Assembly (NCBI RefSeq): GCF_036884655.1
Contig: NC_088357.1
Span: 42,106,001 to 42,170,000, forward strand
Length of the DNA: 64,000 nucleotides
Origin: Musa acuminata AAA Group
Taxonomy: Eukaryota; Streptophyta; Magnoliopsida; Zingiberales; Musaceae
Reading direction: 5' to 3'
Part shown: positions 32,563 to 42,299 of the stretch, one piece after another
Position numbering within the stretch: the first letter of the stretch is position 1
How the letters are laid out: the number at the start of each line of letters is the position of its first letter
Notes under the pieces: model-generated
Databases searched by the model: none
Told to the model about the DNA's origin: nothing
The model's input: only the letters and a program-made list of their open reading frames with translations
Position numbers and translations under genes: made by a program

Positions 32563-33900
32563 TTTGATTATGCATCAATTATCAAGGCCTAAACAAGGTG
32601 ACGATGAAGAATAAGTATCTCATCCCACTCATCACAGACTTATTCGACCAATTGGGCAAAACAAATTACTTCTCCAAACTCAACCTTTAGTCGGGATACT
32701 GGTAGGGGTGCATTGTTAAAGGCGACAAAGTAAAGACCACCTATGTAACCAGGTGATAGTAATCATCAACTTAGCAACCATACACCGCAATAGCTAAAGA
32801 GCTATGATACATATAGAATGAAAATTGACACCCTCCAATGAATTGAAAAAAGACGGATCGTTCAAGATTAAAGTAAGGAAAACTATTCCAATCACTTTAT
32901 CAATGAAAAATTGATGAAATAATTAGAACAACACTTTGATTCCCTTAAAATGCCACAAACTACGAAGTTTTATAAGTTGAAAGGAAAAGCAAAATTTTTT
33001 TTGGGTTTTGAACGTCACAAGTAGAAAAGCTTAATAAGTTCCAAAGTTTATACAAGAACTTAAAAACAAAACACTCACCAATATTGAAAGATGATTATAC
33101 TTCTCAATTGTACAAAGGGAATGAATCCATTAAATACATTAAATGACATTCATATTTCTAATTCATTAATGTAGATCACTCATAAATCTGCTTTGAATTG
33201 ATTTGAATGATTATTCATGAATAAGCCCACAATTCATAATATGGTCCAATATGGTTGAATGGTCTTTATTCTTCAAAATAGACTAAAAATTCATCCTTCT
33301 CTCAAAGCTAGACTTTCTCTTCATGATTTGGACTTATTTGAATCATGTTGATCATTTTTGGCTCTTCTTACATCCATAGAACCTTGACCGAGTCTTAACC
33401 AGCTTGCTCCTTCCAAATGCCTTCTAATAAACAAATTAAGGCTTCTTTCATCATTTTAGCTTTAACTCTTGTCATTGGTCCTCCATGAATAGTTAAAGGT
33501 CTTTGGCAGAATTATGATCAACTTAATGGTTCATATCACCAGGTATGGAACGTTCAAGTTCTTAATGATGCCTTTCGATTTAACCAACACTCCGACCATA
33601 TTCTACACTCTCATGAATCAATTGTTCAAAAAGCATTTAGATAAGTTCGTGATCGTCTACTTGGATGATATCATTGTTTATAGTCAAATGCTTAAGAAGC
33701 ATGTTAAGTACATTCGAATAATTTTCAAGATTTCAGGGAGAACACTTTGTTCTTGAAAAGGGAGAAGTGCTACTTTATCTAGACGAAGATTTTATTCTTG
33801 AGGCACCGAGTCGACGAAGGATCCATTTGGATAGACAAATCGAAGGTGCGGATTGTGGCAAAGTGGTGAACACCAAAGAATGTACCAAAGCTAAGATCAT
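32560..33900 (+). pseudogene. reverse transcriptase of the decayed chromodomain element, split by an insertion
   Basis: The 32595-32756 part has [22 protein letters not shown] sequence. RT resumes at about 33538 with FKFLMMPFDLTNTPTIFY and the catalytic YLDD at 33658-33669. It continues to [19 protein letters not shown] near 33900. The two parts are separated by a 783-bp insertion. Confidence 0.8.
32755..33537. mobile_element. 783-bp insertion of unknown type within the RT
   Basis: The flanks carry a 7-bp direct repeat ACCAGGT (32748-32754 and 33538-33544). Removing the insert and one copy restores colinearity with the related element at about 62680. The ends begin GATAGTAATCATCAACTTA and, from the other side, GATATGAACCATTAAGTTG, which is at best a weak terminal inverted repeat. 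It is AT-rich, with no coding frame. Family not recognised. Confidence 0.7.
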
Positions 33901-33949
33901 TCCTTAGTTTCATCAACTATTATCGACGATTTATTTCTAGATACTCGAA

Positions 33950-34500
33950 ACACGTAGCTCTACTAATAGAGCTGCTAAAGAAGGAGCAACCTTAGCGATG
34001 GTCAGACAAATATGAAATAACATTTTAAGACCTAAAGGTTGTTGTGTTAGAAAAACCGATACTCAAATTATCAGACTGTAGAAAGTCTTTCAAAGTCCAC
34101 ACAAATGCTTTGGACTTTATTATCGGAGTACTTAAGCAGGAGGATCACCCAATGGCCTATGAGAACTGCAAGCTCAACGAGACAGGGCGATGGTATCCGA
34201 TGCACGAGAAGGAGATGACAACGTTGGTCCACTATCTACAAGTGTTGCGACACTACCTTCTCGAAACGCGATTTGTGCTAAGGACGAACAATATCGCGTT
34301 GAGTTACTTCCAAACTCAGAAGCTCTCTCCAAAGCAAGCACAATGGCAGGACTTCTTAACTGAATTTAATATGGTAATGGAGTGCAAGCCCAGAAGAACA
34401 AATGTCATAGGTTATACATTGAGCAAGAAAGTGGAGCTGGTGAATGTCGTGCAATTGGAAGGCAAAGGTCAAACAAGTCAGTTATAATCCAACTTTATTT
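33950..34500 (+). pseudogene. RNase H of the decayed chromodomain element
   Basis: The frame at 34044-34487 shows EKPILKLSDCRKSFKVHTNA, DFIIGVLKQEDHPMAYENCK and HEKEMTTLVHYLQVLRHYL, followed by RTNNIALSYFQTQKLSPKQA. These are the standard RNase H blocks of gypsy pol. The frame is separate from the RT frame. Confidence 0.8.
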
Positions 34501-34599
34501 TCAGGATCAAGGATGTACTGTGCAATGATCCCCAGGCAATAACTCAGATGCAGCTAATTAAAGAAGGCGGCATAATGATTTTGAGTTGAGGAGGGAATC

Positions 34600-35450
34600 G
34601 TCTACACCAAAGGGAATGAGTCTATGTTCTTCGAGCGGATAATTTGAGTCATAAACTCTTGAGAGAGTGTCACGATTCCCCTTGGGTAGGACATCCAGCT
34701 ATTTATCGAACTTTGGCTCTCGTGGAGAAAGCCTTCTATTGGCCAAAGATGCGGACTGATATATAGGAATATGTTCGGACTTGCCTTACTCGCCAATAAG
34801 ATAAGGTAAAGCAATGGAAGCCGATGGGACTTTTGAAGTCATTGCTCATACTGAAAAGGCCATGAGAGAGCATTTCCTTGAACCTCATATCAAGCTTGCC
34901 AGCATCAGGGGACTTGGATCGATACTCGTGGTGGTTAATTGGTTCTCAAAGTATGCGACATTTATTACTACACCTCTACATTACTCTGCGGAGGAGGTAA
35001 CTAAGCTAATGATGAAGAATGTGGTGAAGTATTTAAGAGTTCTGCACAATATCATCAGCGACTGAGACACATGATTCTTGTGCAATTCTAGACCAAGTTG
35101 TTCAAATTGCTGGGATCCAAGTTATACTTTTTCACAAGTGTCCACCCCAAGACGGAAGGCCAAACTAAAAAAATAAATTTGCTTCTTGAGCAATATCTTC
35201 AGCATCATGTAACTGCCAACAAATGAGATTGGATGAACTTGTTGGACATAGCCCATATCTCCTACAATTTATAGTGAAGCTTTGCATCCAACAAGAGCCC
35301 CTTCGAGATCATTACTGGACAACAACCATCAACTTGTCACACCTTGTTATACCGAAAGTAGCCCGTCAACATATCACTTTACAAAAGAATGACATCGAAA
35401 CGTAGGTATTACCCTAGCATACTTAAAGAAGGCGACCACAAGAGATCAAA
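34600..35450 (+). pseudogene. integrase of the decayed chromodomain element
   Basis: The zinc-binding region reads ECHDSPWVGHPAIYRTLAL then FYWPKMRTDI and EYVRTCLTRQ, so the last zinc cysteine pair is damaged. The catalytic core follows at 34814-35065 with LGSILVVVNWFSKYATFITT, in which VVVD has become VVVN. Several stops are present. Confidence 0.7.
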
Positions 35451-35714
35451 GTTGACGACTTGGTGTTGGTGAAGCTCCAACCAGCATCACTCCAGTTCTT
35501 TATGCATAAAAATGTACAAGGGACTAGTGCGCAAGTATGAAAGGCCCTTCCCAATTATTAACAAGTTAGACAATGTCCCCTATAAGTTGCAACTATCAAC
35601 GTGACTCAAAACTCACAATATCTTCCATGCAAGCAACTTGAAAGCCTATCATTCAAATCCGTAATATACTTTCTAGCATGTTTCAACTCGGCTAGCCCCT
35701 ATTAGAGTCTCTTA

Positions 35715-35912
35715 CGAAAAGCGAATTGAAGCCATTTTAGCATATCATAAAACGAAGTTACCCAACGGAGTAGTGTCGATTAAGAACTTGGTGAAATGAC
35801 AAAAACTTCCCTGAACAAAATTTAGTTGGGAGCCTGAAGATGCCCTGCGTCATAAAGAAGCAATCATCAAAGCCTACCAGCAAGTATCAACGAGGGCATC
35901 GATAGTTTAAGT
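35715..35912 (+). pseudogene. chromodomain remnant at the C-terminus of pol
   Basis: The plus-strand frame reads KRIEAILAYHKTKLPNGV, then KNLVK(stop)QKLP and SWEPEDALRHKEAIIKAYQQ. The order LVKW-x-LP ... WEPED is the chromodomain signature found at the end of chromovirus integrases. Two stops interrupt it. It ends just before the polypurine tract. Confidence 0.65.
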
Positions 35913-35921
35913 GGGGGAGAA

Positions 35922-36572
35922 TGTCGCGGACAGTCGTCATGCACCAGCAACAACTTCATCAACGGACCGCTCGTCGCTTTCGTTTGCTTATACATATGTT
36001 TAGTAGTGTGTTGCTTTGTTTTGTGTGTTTTTGCTTGAAAATTGAGTGGGAATAGTTTGTAGGGTTGCAGAGTAACCGCTCACCATAATGGGCAAAACTA
36101 CCCAAAATGGCCTAGCTTTCACGTGTCATGACCTATTTTCTGTAGGCTATAATGCGATGCAAAATGTCAGCCATCTCAGCACCCTAGAACCACCCGAGTA
36201 GCACAGGGTTGGATGGGGGTTTGAGATAGTGTTGGGCATTGATTGGATTCACAATTTCGCACATAAAGCCTACAGGGACTTGCAAACGCGCCCAACAACT
36301 GATGAGCAATCATTTGTAGACTTGCAAAGGCGTCCTTATTTTCTTCTTCCTCTCTTTTCTCTCTTATACACCAAGTATTTGTTGAATTACTTATAAAGTT
36401 GCCCTCTTTATGAGACGATGAGACTTGTTTGTCTCTCGTTTTTTGAACTAATCAATTTGTTCTTTTACAGTTCCTTCAAGACCTGAGCGAGGTTGCAATT
36501 AGGTTGACCTTTTGCAAATGAATAATGCAAGGGTGCCTCACGACTTAGATGATTCCAATTAAGTTCATAATA
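35922..36572 (+). repeat. 3' LTR of the decayed chromodomain element
   Basis: About 651 bp, starting TGTCGCGGAC directly after the polypurine tract TAAGTGGGGGAGAA (35908-35921). It is colinear with 29783-30455. Confidence 0.85.
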
Positions 36573-39141
36573 GTACGTAAGATATAAAAGAAACAATAAA
36601 AAGAGAAGTTATTCTTGCCCATTTTTCCTAGTAGTATGTTAAGAAATGTCAACCAATTCCAATGATTTCTTGTAGTCTCTTGCATTTGAAATTCATTTAT
36701 TTTCATATAGGTGCATGACACTCTCTTTAGAGGTTTAACCAAAGTACAACATAGTTATAAGGTTGGAGAATCTCTTTTGCTTATATGGCAAGCCATGTTT
36801 TATTGTTTTCCTTTATCTTCAATGCCTCTTTCATACTATATATGGTTATCGAAACCCCACATAAGGAGTGGATGAATAAGGATGGCAGAAGATAAATTAG
36901 ATGGTAGTTTTTCATCCGAGTCTTTGGCATTCTTCACTTGGATCTCATTGCTTGAGTTGGTAATCTCACCAACCATAAGTGAGCACATTACAAAAATTCC
37001 ACGAATGTGATTCCTAACAAGCAACATGGACAACAACTACATATCGAATAATGGATGATTCAAGCATTCTTTTATTTTCAATGTCATCATGGTTCATGGG
37101 GTCAGCCAATCCTAGTCTGAAGTCAATTTTGATGGTTCAACAAGTTATTAGCAAGCTAAGTGGATTTTAATTGATTTCTTCTAATTTTGATGGATTTCCA
37201 ATCATTTGGAGGAAACAAAAAAAAAAGGCTCTTAGCAACCAATCTGATTTGTCGAACAAACAAATTGCTCTTGGCAGACCCTAAACAAATTGCTCATGGC
37301 AACCAATTTGTTGAACAAGCAACCATGCATGAACCCTTTTAACCACCATTAAATGCCATCAGATACCATTTCCAACAATGTGAACCCTCTTTTATATGGT
37401 CAAAGTACCTTGCCAACATCATCCCTCCAATTAGCTAAAAGGATATATAAAATTATTAACAAAGATTTTGCTAATTGTGTGCACATTTAACAAATTGTGA
37501 AGCCGACCATGAACCTAACCAATGTCAATGACTTGATAGTCTTTCAAACTACACTACGACTAATTCTTTTCTAATATTATGCAAATTGTTTCATAACGTT
37601 CATGATACCTGATGTCATGTTTAGAAATTTTATGATTCTCAAAGCAGTCATAACATGTGGAATCAGATCCTTGCAATTTTGTAGCAATATGCCATGAATC
37701 TCTCATACCAGGATAAACAAAAAATGGAATCTGATTATTGCATTTTCTAGGGATATATCCTGATGCTCTCAAGTGGGGCACCACCTTGAACATTTTGAGT
37801 TTAGGTTTCCTACAGAAAAACTATACCCTTGGACAGACAACAACCAACAATAGTGCAATACCTTCATATGCTTCGAAGGATCCAAACGGACTGAGAAAGA
37901 GCTACCCAGTAAGACAATACTCAAAAACACAAATAAAGAAATTTTTAGGAAAAAGTATTCTTTAGGAAGACTTCCCTTGCAAATTGTAGTCATCCAATCC
38001 TTTATGTCAATGGCTGCACAGATATGATATGAAAAGTCGCATGTCTATATTGAAATGTGTATTTCTGGTAAACTTGAAACGGCATTTTTTATTGAACAAG
38101 GATTAACAATTATGATCATGAATACAGAATACAAATATTCGTAATTAAAATCTATACTGTATGATTCTATATTATTACTACTATCAAAAAAATTATTTTT
38201 CATTAAAAAACTCGACAATCAACAAAACTTTCACAATTTGGGGACATCACTAAAATACATAGTTATCATCGACAAATATCCAAATGCAAATGATTATTAT
38301 GGTTGTTGTAGTAGGATTGTTCCAAACAAATTTGACATGCAACCATCTTACGACTTAAAAATGAAGAAGAGTTTGGTATATAACCAAGTGGTCTTTGTTC
38401 CTAACTTTCTTTCATATCCAGACTCTGTGATTCCTCGTGCTTTTTCATTAGCAAGGTTCTTCTATATCAATTAATCTGTCCATTGGAGAATAATTCTCTC
38501 TAGTGACCTTAGGACTTCCCAAGAGCTAATATGATGGCATGATTTCCATCCAAAAGAATCTTTACCAAACATATGAAAAAAGGAGGACTTAGAAAAAAGT
38601 CGAAGTACTTTCCACACTTCGCTTTTCTTCTGAACGCTCAACATAAGTCATTGTAACCATAAGTACATTGAAATGATCTAAAGTTGTAAGCATTATAATT
38701 TTTTTTATGTCACACTCAAAGTCTCTAACATCACACTTCAGATTGAACCTACTACCTAGAACAAGTTACAGTTCACACTGACCTCGCCCAGTATCATTCC
38801 CAACATATTGGCTAGATTTTATTGGCTCATAGCAAAAATAACCTCACTCCAGCTAACAAAACATGGACGGAAATACCAATCTTGAACTGCAAATTCGGGT
38901 ATATGTTTGAACTTCGCATCATTATTCTGTTCCAGTGAACGAACCTATACCAATGGCCACAAGATATGAGGACCTCCAAATAGGACGCAAAAACAATATG
39001 TGCATTGATGCAATATTCAACCGAAATAATACTACACTATTGAAAAGTAACATTTGCCAGCCAACATATTTGTCAACTTGGATAGGAAGAAAAGCATAAC
39101 TTTTTTTCGGATCAGCAAGTTAGAAGGTAGGGCAGCTGTAA
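36573..39141. other. intergenic, nothing recognised
   Basis: AT-rich DNA. Short frames such as 37560-37793 and 38238-38474 have no recognisable features. No repeat pair was seen. Confidence 0.5.
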
Positions 39142-39402
39142 TCATGTTCTTCCTCCTCTACGTCTGCGTGCTACATAGTCACCTCTGTCAGGGTAGTAGA
39201 CACCAGTCTCTTCCAACCAAGAAGCAAGTGGGCTTCCATGAATAGTTCCAACACTACGATATCTGGTTTCCATGTCCACCAACAGTTCATTCTCTCTTTC
39301 CCACAAGTCCTTACCCCTCGCCGGAATCAATGACCCAGACCAAGTATTATGCCACAGGAAGGAAAATGCCACCAAAAGCAAAGGAAAGATGAAAAGGAGG
39401 GC

Positions 39403-39447
<45 letters not shown>

Positions 39448-39474
39448 TGTTCTTTGCTTACCCACCCTTACCAA
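39142..39474 (-). CDS. possible small membrane-anchored protein exon, start unresolved
   Basis: The minus-strand frame is open for 110 codons without an ATG at its 5' end. Its first part is an Arg/Glu run encoded by the GA microsatellite and is probably not protein. After that come a hydrophobic stretch (ALLFIFPLLLVAFSFLW) and a tail with protein-like composition: SGSLIPARGKDLWERENELL, METRYRSVGTIHGSPLASWL, EETGVYYPDRGDYVARRRRG. An ATG just upstream is followed by a good donor (TTTTG|GTAAGG at about 39474), so a two-exon gene is possible, but I cannot place the acceptor. Family not recognised. A chance frame is possible. Confidence 0.35.
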
Positions 39475-40130
39475 AACAACATGACTAGATCAAGAACCCT
39501 AACACCAAGAATCTTGAAAAGAGACAAAGGCGAAGAAGAAGAAGAAGAAGGAGAAGACGAAGAGAAATAATAAGCATCAGTGCACGGACCTTTTTCTCCT
39601 CGGACGTCTCCTTCTTCTCGTAGGGGAAGGAAAGATCCCGATGGCTGGCATCAGAGGCCGCATTCCGGAAGGAGACGGAGAGAGCAGGAAGAAACCCTGG
39701 TAAGCCCGTCCCTCCTCTTTCTTTGGCTTCTGACTCCGCCTTGGGCTCGCAACTCTGATGCGTGACACAGAGAGAAAGATGGAGAGGGCGTTAGGGAGGA
39801 TGAGCAAAATAAATACACAGAGAGAGGAGGGGGCAAAGAAAGAGTGTCAGCTGTTACTGCTGCTTTCGAGCCTGTCTCCTCTATTCCTTTTTCTTGTTCT
39901 TTTCTCCGCCTTTGTCTTTCTCTCTCTCTCTCTCTCTCTCCCTCTCTCTCTCTGCTCGCTTTTTCTTTTATGTTCTCAAGAAAGGCGAATGCAGAAGGGA
40001 GAAGAGAGAGAACGAGAGAGACGGGAATGCCAACGAGGCGGAGAGAGACGACTGTGCGTGCGTGAGGAAGAGGGGAGAGAGATAGAGAGAGGAAAAGAGA
40101 GGGGACGGGGGGGGGGGAGAGGATTTTCGA
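39400..40130. repeat. CT-rich then GA-rich low-complexity tract
   Basis: (CT)n at about 39405-39445 and 39915-39955 is followed within 50 bp by a long GA-rich stretch (39985-40130) ending in a G run near 40106-40117. The plus strand therefore switches from polypyrimidine to polypurine. Long reading frames through it, such as 39758-40270, are low-complexity artefacts. Confidence 0.8.
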
Positions 40131-40139
40131 ACAGGGAGA

Positions 40140-40887
40140 ACGACGCGCGTGACGCGTGCACCGGGCTGATGCGCTGGCGCTCGCGTGTCATCCAAAGTAT
40201 CACCCGGATCATCTTCTCGGCTGACAAGGCGGGACCCGAAGATTGTCCCCACAAATCACGTCGCCCGTAAACTTTCATCGGGTGACTCAGTCGAACCACG
40301 CAATCAGCATCTTTTGTGCGTTTGGCGTTGGCGAACACTACCTAAGAGAAAGAAAGGTCAAGAGACATGGATGGGAAGGTGACTATGGACGGGGGCTAGA
40401 GAGGGAAAAGCTTCAGAGAAGGAAAGGTTAGGAGACATGGATGGAGTAGCAGCAGTGACCATGCATGCCCTAGCTAGCTAGGGGTTGGACACTGAGCGCT
40501 CTGCCCCTGCTGCTTTGTCTACTAAAGGATGGCATGGCAGCAGTGGAAGACACAGTCATACTCAGCATGGAGGGTACAGAGTTAATAGTCTTATACAGCT
40601 TGTGCTCTGCTAATACCTTGCCTCTGGTACTTTGTTGCTGTAGCAACAGCAACTCTGTAGGACCTCTGCCTGTCTCCTCCACAGTCGAATCTGAATTGCC
40701 TAACAAATTGGATCAGCTGCCTGTACCACCTTGGAGCTCAAGGCCTGGATCACCAATTACCATTGCAACTCCATTTGCGTGTGCTGCTCCATCATCATGT
40801 ACCTTCAACCATGTTACTGACATATCTCACTGCATATCTCTATTGACCTTGAGCTGAGTCAAACAGGTCACCTTTCTATAGGAAAAG
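40140..40887. other. intergenic / 3' flank of the MAPKKK gene
   Basis: Two copies of 'ggaaaggt(ta/ca)aggagacatggatgg'-like sequence lie near 40355 and 40420. Otherwise nothing is recognised. The 40534-40857 frame lies in the probable 3' UTR and has no supporting features. Confidence 0.45.
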
Positions 40888-42162
40888 CTAAAAGACCAAT
40901 CGATGCAGCAAATTAGCAGAAAAACAAATATTATTATCGACCTCAACAGCAGGTGTACAGATCTGTCTCTCCCCAGTCATTTGATTCACAATTACTACAT
41001 CATCTAATTCATCAGTGTAGTCTGGAACACCATATCCAACAGAATCAGAGAAGCGATCTGCTGCTGAACTGATGTAATCAGTATTGCTGTGACCGATTGG
41101 TTCATCGGCAGCATCTGCTGTAGCGACTGTAGGTTCCTCCTCACTCATCCTTACCGTGATCCAGTTGTCATCGCATGTCCAATTGGACGCCGGAAAGCCG
41201 CCGCTGATCAGCTGTCGGATCCTCTCCTCTGGGCTGTCGAATTGCCGGTCCATCTCCACCTCTTCTTCTTCATCTGCTACGGAGTCCCATAAGCTCTGCT
41301 CCAGTGTGCTCCTTGGAGAGACCTTTACCTGACTCGAATCGCTTTCCGTGAAGCGGTTCGGTGGACTCCGCTTCGCCAGGAACGGGTGCTGCAGTAACTG
41401 ATCCGCCGTCCACCGCTCTCTCGCGTCCCTCCTCAAACACTTGTCGAGGAAGTCCTTGGCCTCCTCCGACAACCACCCTGGGCACTTCGGGACGTCCGTC
41501 GTGAAGCCGATGCGGTGCAAGGCGGCGGCCGGGACGTCGACGTCGGGCCAGGGAGGCAGCCCGCTGGCCATTTCGACGACCGTGCACCCGAGCGCCCATA
41601 TGTCGGCCGGCGCCCCCTGCTCCTCTCCGCGCGCCACCTCCGGCGCCATGAACATCGGCGTGCCCGCGATAGGCCGCACCGTACCGTCGTCCCCAGTGGT
41701 CGGCCGTGCACACCCGAGGTCCGCGACCTTGGCGCGCCCGTCCGGCCATATCAGGACGTTCCTGCTCTTGACGTCGCAATGCGCGATGGACTTGGCGTGG
41801 AGGTAAGCAAGGCCGCGGAGTATGTCACCGGTGTAGGACCGGATCACGCCCTCTTCCAGGCGGTCGCCGTGCTTCACTATGCATTCAGAGAGCGAACCAA
41901 GCGGCGCGTATTCCAAGAACAGGTTGTAGGAGAGCTGGCCGCCCGAGGATTCGGCGGTGACGTCGAAGCCGAGGCAGGACACGATGTTGGGGTGGTGGAG
42001 AGAGGAGAGGATACCTTGCTCCCTTTGCAGCGAAGCGTGGAGGGAGAGGTCGGCGGACTTGACGGCGAATAGGTAGCCAGAGGGGAAGGCGGTCGCCAGG
42101 AAGACGGTAGCGGTGGAGCCGCGGCCGATGGTCCTGCCGCGGCACCACTGGCTAATGGCCAT
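40888..42162 (-). CDS. MAPKKK17/18: MAP kinase kinase kinase, MAPKKK17/18 (MEKK-like) type
   Basis: This intronless 424-aa Ser/Thr kinase has its catalytic domain at the N-terminus (about residues 6-265). Landmarks: glycine loop GRGSTATV at 13-20, ATP-anchoring K35, helix-C E48, catalytic loop HCDVKSRNVL with D130 and N135, metal-binding D148 in ADLGCAR, activation segment end GTPMFMAPEV, and DIWALGCTVVEM. The C-terminal 160 residues are acidic and without a known domain. Plant MAPKKK17/18-group enzymes are intronless, start MAP kinase cascades by phosphorylating MAPKKs, and are linked to ABA and stress signalling; that link is family knowledge, not seen here. HCD instead of HRD is usual for the group, and DLG replaces the common DFG. 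GC-rich. Several long frames on both strands inside it are shadows. Confidence 0.9.
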   Translation of the reverse strand: MAISQWCRGRTIGRGSTATVFLATAFPSGYLFAVKSADLSLHASLQREQGILSSLHHPNIVSCLGFDVTAESSGGQLSYNLFLEYAPLGSLSECIVKHGDRLEEGVIRSYTGDILRGLAYLHAKSIAHCDVKSRNVLIWPDGRAKVADLGCARPTTGDDGTVRPIAGTPMFMAPEVARGEEQGAPADIWALGCTVVEMASGLPPWPDVDVPAAALHRIGFTTDVPKCPGWLSEEAKDFLDKCLRRDARERWTADQLLQHPFLAKRSPPNRFTESDSSQVKVSPRSTLEQSLWDSVADEEEEVEMDRQFDSPEERIRQLISGGFPASNWTCDDNWITVRMSEEEPTVATADAADEPIGHSNTDYISSAADRFSDSVGYGVPDYTDELDDVVIVNQMTGERQICTPAVEVDNNICFSANLLHRLVF

Positions 42163-42247
42163 TAGCTATCCTGGAGAAGAAGAAGATTGCCTTGAACCTT
42201 CACCGAACTGCGGAAGGAGGAGTTGGGGATCTCAACAAAGAGCAGAG

Positions 42248-42256
42248 CCTTTTATA
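42248..42256 (-). promoter_or_regulatory. TATA box of the MAPKKK gene
   Basis: The minus strand reads TATAAAAGG about 86-94 bases upstream of the start codon at 42162, a suitable distance for a short leader. Confidence 0.65.
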
Positions 42257-42299
42257 CTGCCATGCGAAGGCGGAGAAGGGGAAAGAGAGGGTTGACTTC

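Larger units (their letters stand above)
29783..36572 (+). mobile_element. full-length, decayed chromodomain-type Ty3/gypsy retrotransposon
   Basis: Two LTRs (29783-30455 and 35922-36572) enclose an interior with, in order: a primer-binding site (TGGTATCAAAGGG, 30458), gag from about 30513, RT, RNase H, integrase, a C-terminal chromodomain remnant, and polypurine tract TAAGTGGGGGAGAA ending at 35921. Many stops and frameshifts, a 231-bp internal duplication and a 783-bp insertion show it is old. I found no clean target duplication. The same family, less decayed, occurs at 59532. Confidence 0.85.

Noticed and set aside
29783..36572. Endogenous pararetrovirus (badnavirus-like) integration
   Set aside because: Paired LTRs, PBS, PPT, integrase and chromodomain remnants show a Ty3/gypsy retrotransposon. 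No movement-protein or coat-protein regions of a pararetrovirus were seen here or elsewhere in the window.
39758..40270. 170-codon plus-strand frame
   Set aside because: Mostly Leu/Ser and Arg/Glu runs encoded by CT and GA repeats. No domain and no sensible composition.
41270..42072. Long open frames on both strands (for example 41515-42072 plus, 41270-41779 minus)
   Set aside because: They are shadow frames of the GC-rich MAPKKK coding sequence, with Arg/Pro/Gly-rich low-information translations.
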